A stretch of DNA of 7,769 nt from Oryzihumus sp036391795 (lineage in GTDB: Bacteria > Actinomycetota > Actinomycetes > Actinomycetales > Dermatophilaceae). Positions within the stretch are counted from its first letter, which is position 1; every line of letters begins with the position of its first letter. A program made the translations under genes and the position numbers. Below the pieces are notes generated by a model, which was given only the letters and a program-made list of their open reading frames with translations, was not told where the DNA came from and searched no databases. Below are positions 4,694-7,769 of the stretch, in pieces. The stretch covers positions 1 to 7,769 of the forward strand of contig NZ_DASVZH010000223.1 of NCBI RefSeq assembly GCF_036391795.1, given 5' to 3'.

Positions 4694-5638
4694 TCAGCGC
4701 GTGGGGGACGGCTCCCGGGACGCTGCAAGGGAATCGGGCTCCAGGGCCGACATGTGCTCCAGCAGCTCGTCCCTGCTGATGCAGTCGGTCCCCGTGGACG
4801 GCACCGTGCAGGCGAACGCGCCGGCCACCGCGCCGTACTGCGCGCACCGCAGCGGCGGCTCACCGGCCAGCCAGCCGAAGAGGAATCCCGACACGAAGGC
4901 GTCTCCCGCACCGTTGGAGTCCACCACCGGCGCGCTCGGCGTGACGGCCGGGACGTGGGTCACCACGTCGTCGACCAGCACGTGGGCCCCGTCCGCGCCC
5001 GCCGTGGCGACCACCACCCGGGCACGACCCCGCTCGAGGACCTGTCGCATCGTCCGCTCCGGATCCACCAGCGCGGTGGCCGATACGAAGACCAGGTCGG
5101 CCTCGTGGGCGAACGCCTCGTGGTAGCTCTCGACCCCGTCCCAGTTGTGCAGGTCGGTCGAGATGGTCACGCCGGCCTCGCGCAACAGCGGCAGGGCGAA
5201 GGCGCACGGGTAGGAGATGGAGACGTGTGCGTGCCGGCTCGCGGCCGCCAGGGCCCGGACCGTCTCCTCGGGGAGCCGGTCGGCCTCCGCGGAGCGGTCG
5301 CTGTCATAGAAGGACATCCGGCGACCCGCCGGGTCGACGAGGTTCACCGCGCGCTTCGTCCCCCTCGGAGACGGCACCTCGGTGAGCGCAATTCCCTTGT
5401 CCCGGTGGAGCGCTCGCACCAGGTCGCCCTCGGGGTCGTCGCCGATCACGTCGAGGTGGTGCGCGCGCAGACCCAGCGCGTTGACCCCCATCGCGACGAA
5501 GTCCCCGGTCTGTCCGGCGCGTTGCCGGATCGCCGGCACCATGTAGCTGTCGGCGTACGCGAGGGGCAGCTCGGGGACGTACACGATCGTGTCGACGCCG
5601 GCGCCTCCCAGGACGAGGACGTCGGTCTCAGCGCTCAC
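4694..5638 (-). CDS. PfkB-family (ribokinase-like) carbohydrate kinase
   Basis: The 314-residue protein matches the PfkB/ribokinase family, which transfers phosphate from ATP to a sugar or nucleoside hydroxyl. The start has VLVLGGAGVDTIVYVP with Asp16, which usually contacts the substrate. The C-terminal signature is VVDSNGAGDAFVSGFLFG, where GAGD is 243-246 and Asp246 is the catalytic base. VVVATAGADGAHVLVDD (about 205-222) is the usual strand before the ATP site. The first PfkB signature is unusual: the common GGxxxN reads GQTGDF here (42-47). I recall actinobacterial relatives with the same GQTGD, so this is probably a subfamily trait. The GTG at 5638 follows GGGAGGAT on the minus strand at six bases, a strong site. 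It leads the minus-strand cluster, and its promoter should lie in 5639-5760. The exact substrate cannot be named. Confidence 0.9.
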   Translation of the reverse strand: MSAETDVLVLGGAGVDTIVYVPELPLAYADSYMVPAIRQRAGQTGDFVAMGVNALGLRAHHLDVIGDDPEGDLVRALHRDKGIALTEVPSPRGTKRAVNLVDPAGRRMSFYDSDRSAEADRLPEETVRALAAASRHAHVSISYPCAFALPLLREAGVTISTDLHNWDGVESYHEAFAHEADLVFVSATALVDPERTMRQVLERGRARVVVATAGADGAHVLVDDVVTHVPAVTPSAPVVDSNGAGDAFVSGFLFGWLAGEPPLRCAQYGAVAGAFACTVPSTGTDCISRDELLEHMSALEPDSLAASREPSPTR

Positions 5639-5941
5639 GTGGATCCTCCCGGCTCAGGTCGTGGCGCAATCGACCACGCCGTTATCCAACCGGACGGGGG
5701 ACGGCGAAGGAGCCAGGTAGGCGCCTTGACCGGTATGCCGTGTCGCGCGGTCCAGCCCGGAATCGCAAGGAACCGTGGCGCTTATGTCCCCTGCTGGGAG
5801 ATTTGCGTCCCGGGAACCGGCAGATCTTGAGGATTTGCATGATGCCGACGGTGGCCGACGTCGCATACGGTCACTGTCGCTTTCGGTCTCAGGGGGCGAC
5901 CGCACTGGGTACCCGTCCCTCGCGCCGACAGGAGCCACACC
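5639..5941. other. Gene-free divergent control region
   Basis: This 303-nt gap separates the divergent kinase and small-protein genes. Next to the kinase are its ribosome-binding site and a possible minus-strand -10, GATAAC (near 5682-5687), without a convincing -35. GTGG and CCAC arms at about 5663-5679 make a weak palindrome. Next to the small gene, AGGAG (5930-5934) is clear. TACGGT near 5866 fits TANNNT, but no -35 stands at the right distance. A plus-strand frame from an ATG near 5775 has no ribosome-binding site and overlaps the small gene out of frame, so I do not call it. I looked for cobalamin, TPP and c-di-AMP riboswitch motifs and found none. Confidence 0.4.
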
Positions 5942-6160
5942 ATGGCGAGCACCTTTCACGGATCGCTGCACGAGCCCGAGCACGTGGTGCTGGTGCGCCT
6001 CGCCGAGCGTGGCCTGGCCGAGGGCACGATCACCCTCGACGACATCAGGGGGCTGAACAGCCGGGAGATCCGCGCCCTGCTCGCGCAGCGCGCCGCGGAC
6101 CACCGGGGCGACCCGAGCGAGACGACCGCACAACCAGCGGAGCGGCGCCGCCCCCGATGA
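5942..6160 (+). CDS. Small hypothetical protein, 72 residues
   Basis: The ATG follows AGGAG with seven bases between, a clear ribosome-binding site, and the frame ends in TGA at 6158-6160. Residues 13-30 (EHVVLVRLAERGLAEGTI) form a likely helix. TLDDIRGLNSREIRALLAQ (31-49) looks like a second helical unit with a turn, and the last 20 residues are charged and probably unfolded (ETTAQPAERRRPR). There is no signal peptide and no membrane segment. I recognise no family; the helical middle could be a small DNA- or protein-binding unit, but nothing shows this. It stands alone, divergent from the kinase and convergent with the VOC gene, 12 nt from that gene's stop. The good start site and compact size make it likely real. 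Confidence 0.65.
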   Translation: MASTFHGSLHEPEHVVLVRLAERGLAEGTITLDDIRGLNSREIRALLAQRAADHRGDPSETTAQPAERRRPR

Positions 6161-6172
6161 CGGCAGCGATGG

Positions 6173-6583
6173 TCAGGCCGACGGGGCCTGGTTGATGCGG
6201 ATCATGTTGCCGGCCGGGTCCCGGAAGGCGCAGTCGCGCACGCCCCACGGCTGGTCCATCGGCTCCTGGAGCACCTCGGCGCCGGAGGCCCGGACCTTCT
6301 CGAAGGTCTCGTCGAGGTCGTCCGTGCGGAAGATGGCGCCCATGAGCGAGCCCTTGGTGACCAGGGTGAGCAGGGCCTCCGCGTCCTCGGCGGAGCGGCC
6401 GCCGCCGGGCTGGGAGAGCACGATCTCGACATCCGGCTGGGACGGGGAGGTGAGCGTGAGCCAGCGGTAGCCGCCATTGGAGACGTCGTTGCGCAGCTCG
6501 AGCCCGAGGCCGTCGCGGTAGAAGGCCAGCGCCTCGTCCGGGTCGTTGACGGTGATGTGGCAGTGCGAGAGTGAGAGGTTCAT
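6173..6583 (-). CDS. VOC-family (glyoxalase/bleomycin-resistance-like) protein
   Basis: From ATG 6583 the product has 136 residues and one vicinal-oxygen-chelate unit pair. The start SLSHCHITVNDPDEALAFYR and the end EPMDQPWGVRDCAFRDPAGN are typical, as are SQPDVEIVLSQPGG and AIFRTDDLDETFEKVRASGAEV in between. Such proteins often work as metal-dependent lyases, dioxygenases or drug-binding proteins; the substrate here is unknown. It begins five bases after the stop of the AraC-type regulator and on the same strand, a pairing I recognise from other actinomycetes, so the regulator probably controls it. A GTG at 6592 would add three residues and overlap the regulator stop as GTGA. Neither start has a Shine-Dalgarno, and a TAACGT box sits seven bases before the ATG, which favours the ATG, but coupling from the GTG is also possible. 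Confidence 0.9.
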   Translation of the reverse strand: MNLSLSHCHITVNDPDEALAFYRDGLGLELRNDVSNGGYRWLTLTSPSQPDVEIVLSQPGGGRSAEDAEALLTLVTKGSLMGAIFRTDDLDETFEKVRASGAEVLQEPMDQPWGVRDCAFRDPAGNMIRINQAPSA

Positions 6584-6588
6584 GGCGT

Positions 6589-7074
6589 TCACGTTAGGGC
6601 GGTGGCCTTGGGGGTTGCTTCTTCGATCCTGCTCGACTCACCGCGCGCTGCCTGCGCCGCCTGGGCCGCCGGTGTCACCCGCCTCGGCCGGCTGTGGACC
6701 TTGTCCACGCATGCCGGCACCACCGCGCCGTCGCTGTGGTCCCGTGCCCGGTACGCGCTCGGGCTCTCGCCCACCAGCTCGGTGAACCGCGAGCTGAACG
6801 ACCCGAGCGAGGTGCAGCCGACCTCCATGCAGACCTCGGTGACGCTGAGGTCCCCGCGCCGCAGCAGCGCCTTGGCCCGTTCGATCCGCCGGGTCATGAG
6901 GTAGCTGTAGGGGGTCTCGCCGTACGCCGCGCGGAACTGCCGCGAGAAGTGCGCCGGGGACATGTATGCCGCCCGGGCCAGTGCCGGGACGTCGAGCGGC
7001 TGCGCGTAGTCGCGGTCCATGCGGTCCCGCGCCTGCCGCAGGCGCACCAGGGTCGCCAGCTCCTCCGGGGTCAC
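6589..7074 (-). CDS. AraC-type transcriptional regulator, short form
   Basis: Starting at the GTG at 7074 the protein has 161 residues. An AraC/XylS DNA-binding domain fills about 12-112. PLDVPALARAAYMSPAHFSR (26-45) is the first helix-turn-helix and SVTEVCMEVGCTSLGSFSSR (77-96) the second, closing with GESPSAYR. There is no N-terminal effector domain; a tail of about 50 residues (DGAVVPACVDKVHSRPRR and an Ala-rich end) follows. The start choice rests on TACGCT six bases before the GTG and on the family's common beginning TPEELATLVRLR; a GTG at 7134 would add 20 low-complexity residues. It is followed directly by the VOC gene and is divergent from the Smr gene across 89 nt. It probably regulates the VOC gene and itself. 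Confidence 0.92.
   Translation of the reverse strand: MTPEELATLVRLRQARDRMDRDYAQPLDVPALARAAYMSPAHFSRQFRAAYGETPYSYLMTRRIERAKALLRRGDLSVTEVCMEVGCTSLGSFSSRFTELVGESPSAYRARDHSDGAVVPACVDKVHSRPRRVTPAAQAAQAARGESSRIEEATPKATALT
6591..6596 (-). promoter_or_regulatory. TAACGT -10-like box inside the end of the AraC gene
   Basis: Read on the minus strand, TAACGT matches TANNNT and ends seven bases before the ATG of the VOC gene. It overlaps the last codons and stop of the regulator. If active, it would give a leaderless VOC mRNA in addition to the two-gene transcript. No -35 box is visible, so chance is possible. Confidence 0.35.
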
Positions 7075-7080
7075 AGCGCC

Positions 7081-7086
7081 AGCGTA
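7081..7086 (-). promoter_or_regulatory. TACGCT -10 box for a leaderless AraC-type mRNA
   Basis: On the minus strand TACGCT fits TANNNT and lies six bases before the GTG at 7074, the same geometry as at the reductase gene. No Shine-Dalgarno precedes that GTG. No clear -35 box is seen. It supports the shorter start of the regulator. Confidence 0.5.
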
Positions 7087-7163
7087 GGCCGGGATCGGTC
7101 GTGGCGGGCCCGCTTGCGCGTCGCCGGGGTGCACCCCAGGGCGCGAGGGCGGACCATGAGGCC

Positions 7164-7436
7164 GTGAAGCTCGTCCTGGACCTGCACGACATCTACAACC
7201 GCGGCACCGACATCGACCGCGCCCTGCGCGCCATCATCGACGAGGCGGTGGAGAAGAAGGCGCCGCTGGTCGAGATCATCCCGGGCAAGGGGTCGGGGGC
7301 CCTGAAGAAGCGGGTGCTGCGGTTCCTCGACCAGAAGGAGGTCAAGGCTCTGTACCACCGGGTGGAGAAGGACTCCGACAACTTCGGCCGCATCTTCGTG
7401 CACTTCCGGTGGAACACCTCACGCGGTCGCCGATGA
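7164..7436 (+). CDS. Stand-alone Smr-domain protein
   Basis: The 90-residue product is a single small MutS-related (Smr) domain. LDLHDIYNRG (5-14) is the family's LDLHG-type motif, and EIIPGKGSGALKKRVLRFL (37-55) is the glycine-rich loop, with Pro where many members have the His of HGxGxG. RIFVHFRW ends the domain, and a short tail NTSRGRR follows. Related short proteins are common in actinomycetes and are usually labelled MutS-like, but they lack all the mismatch-repair parts of MutS. Some Smr domains are nucleases that act on DNA or RNA; activity of this small form is unknown. The start is GTG at 7164, since the homologous region begins there; no good ribosome-binding site is visible. An ATG eight bases before is out of frame and meets a stop at once. 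GC falls sharply after the stop. Confidence 0.9.
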   Translation: MKLVLDLHDIYNRGTDIDRALRAIIDEAVEKKAPLVEIIPGKGSGALKKRVLRFLDQKEVKALYHRVEKDSDNFGRIFVHFRWNTSRGRR

Positions 7437-7454
7437 TGTCGCGTCCTGTGACAA

Positions 7455-7529
7455 CTCAGCAATCTCTGCGAGCATTCGAGCAAAAGAGCGTTCCGCTCAG
7501 CAATCCCTGACGCTCTTCAGCAATGACGG
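7455..7529. repeat. Three direct CAGCAAT repeats in low-GC DNA
   Basis: CTCAGCAATCTCTG (7455-7468) and CTCAGCAATCCCTG (7496-7509) differ at one base. A third, shorter copy, TTCAGCAATGACGG, is at 7516-7529 and overlaps the stop of the minus-strand gene. AAGAGCG (7484-7490) and CGCTCTT (7511-7517) form an inverted repeat around the second copy. Repeats like these occur at ends of some mobile elements, where transposase binds several times; no transposase is recognised here. Confidence 0.4.
7482..7498 (-). terminator. Small intrinsic terminator after the right-edge gene
   Basis: On the minus strand GAGCG-GAA-CGCTC is followed directly by TTTTG. The 5-bp GC-rich stem, tight loop and short T-run look like a weak Rho-independent terminator, 18 nt beyond the stop of the gene at 7517. 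The T-run is unlike the other hairpins in this window. Confidence 0.4.
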
Positions 7530-7769
7530 ACACGTCGCAGAATCGCGTTTCCGCAGGTCAGAGCCTTGACGGTGGGGGAGTCCTGCTCGACGATCCACTC
7601 GAAGCCCCACATGAGCGCCAGATGATGCCCGTGCGCCTGCGCCAGATGACGTAAGGCATGGTCGTCGCGTGAGACGTCAAGATGGGTCTCGCGAATGACA
7701 TTGCTGGGCAAAGAGATTCGCGGCCACGCGGCTGTCTGAACGTTCGCCAGTGGGGTCCCTGAGATGCCC
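7517..7769 (-). CDS. Unrecognised protein, C-terminal part (gene continues beyond window)
   Basis: The frame is open from the right edge to TGA at 7517-7519 and gives at least 83 residues. A TTG at 7711 is a possible internal start, but the reading continues above it without a stop, so the gene probably begins outside. Readable parts are RETHLDVSRDDHALRHLAQA, HGHHLALMWGFEWIVEQDSP and a last segment TVKALTCGNAILRRVRHC. It is rich in His and has two Cys near the end. There is no membrane segment. I do not recognise a family. GC is about 60% by hand count and the codons are less GC-biased than in the neighbours, so it was probably acquired from elsewhere. It could be part of a mobile element or an accessory gene next to one. 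Confidence 0.45.
   Translation of the reverse strand, partial: GISGTPLANVQTAAWPRISLPSNVIRETHLDVSRDDHALRHLAQAHGHHLALMWGFEWIVEQDSPTVKALTCGNAILRRVRHC

Noticed and set aside
4611..4847. N-terminal extension of the membrane protein
   Set aside because: The added residues are Arg/His/Gly-rich, overlap the kinase 3' end and do not look like the family; the GTG at 4610 fits better.
3807..5126. Long plus-strand frame of 439 codons
   Set aside because: It lies opposite the hydrolase, membrane protein and kinase, has low-complexity Arg/Ser/Thr-rich sequence and no motif or ribosome-binding site.
5775..6056. Plus-strand frame of 93 codons in the divergent region
   Set aside because: It has no ribosome-binding site and overlaps the better supported small gene at 5942 out of frame.
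6966..7163. Upstream extension of the Smr protein
   Set aside because: The added part is Pro/Arg-rich, lies opposite the AraC-type gene and its promoter, and the Smr domain begins at 7164.
1..7769. CRISPR array, toxin-antitoxin pair or retron-like system
   Set aside because: No regular spaced repeats, no reverse transcriptase and no recognisable toxin or antitoxin gene were found; the GTACAGC and CAGCAAT repeats are too few and too short.

Overview
The window looks like chromosomal DNA of a high-GC actinomycete. Most genes run near 70% GC, GTG starts are common, and several starts sit 6-7 nt behind a TANNNT box with no Shine-Dalgarno, a leaderless layout common in Actinobacteria. The 5' edge carries the tail of what looks like an actinobacterial SepX/GlpR-type divisome protein. 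A family such as Geodermatophilaceae would fit but is only a guess.

Layout. 1-299: C-terminal tail of the SepX/GlpR-like gene (+). 446-1390: aldo/keto reductase (+). 1441-1513: tRNA-Ala(CGC) with a strong hairpin behind it. 1471-3296: a decayed integrative element inserted in that tRNA. It is bounded by two 87-bp direct repeats (tRNA 3' part plus terminator hairpin), and each end holds a GTACAGC-N6-GTACAGCA repeat just inside. The last 25 codons of a tyrosine integrase remain next to the tRNA, and the only intact cargo is a secreted metallophosphoesterase (1841-2794, -) whose GNH motif has become GDQ. 3443-5638: a minus-strand cluster of a PfkB-family sugar kinase, a four-helix membrane protein and an SGNH/GDSL hydrolase; the last two overlap by 80 nt. 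5639-5941: a 303-nt stretch without a clear gene. 5942-6160: a small orphan protein (+). 6173-7074: an AraC-type regulator followed directly by a VOC/glyoxalase-like protein (-), a tightly coupled pair. 7164-7436: a stand-alone Smr-domain protein (+). 7437-7769: DNA of clearly lower GC (about 60% by hand count) with repeated CAGCAAT motifs, a small intrinsic terminator and the 3' end of an unrecognised minus-strand gene that leaves the window.

How it fits together. The most informative region is the tRNA-Ala element. It has the classic order tRNA, att repeat, integrase pointing at the tRNA, cargo, att repeat, but only about 1.7 kb is left and it should no longer move by itself. The AraC-VOC pair and the kinase/membrane/hydrolase cluster look like ordinary host operons. 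The right edge probably begins another acquired segment. I see no CRISPR array, no rRNA, and no complete novel defence or mobile system.
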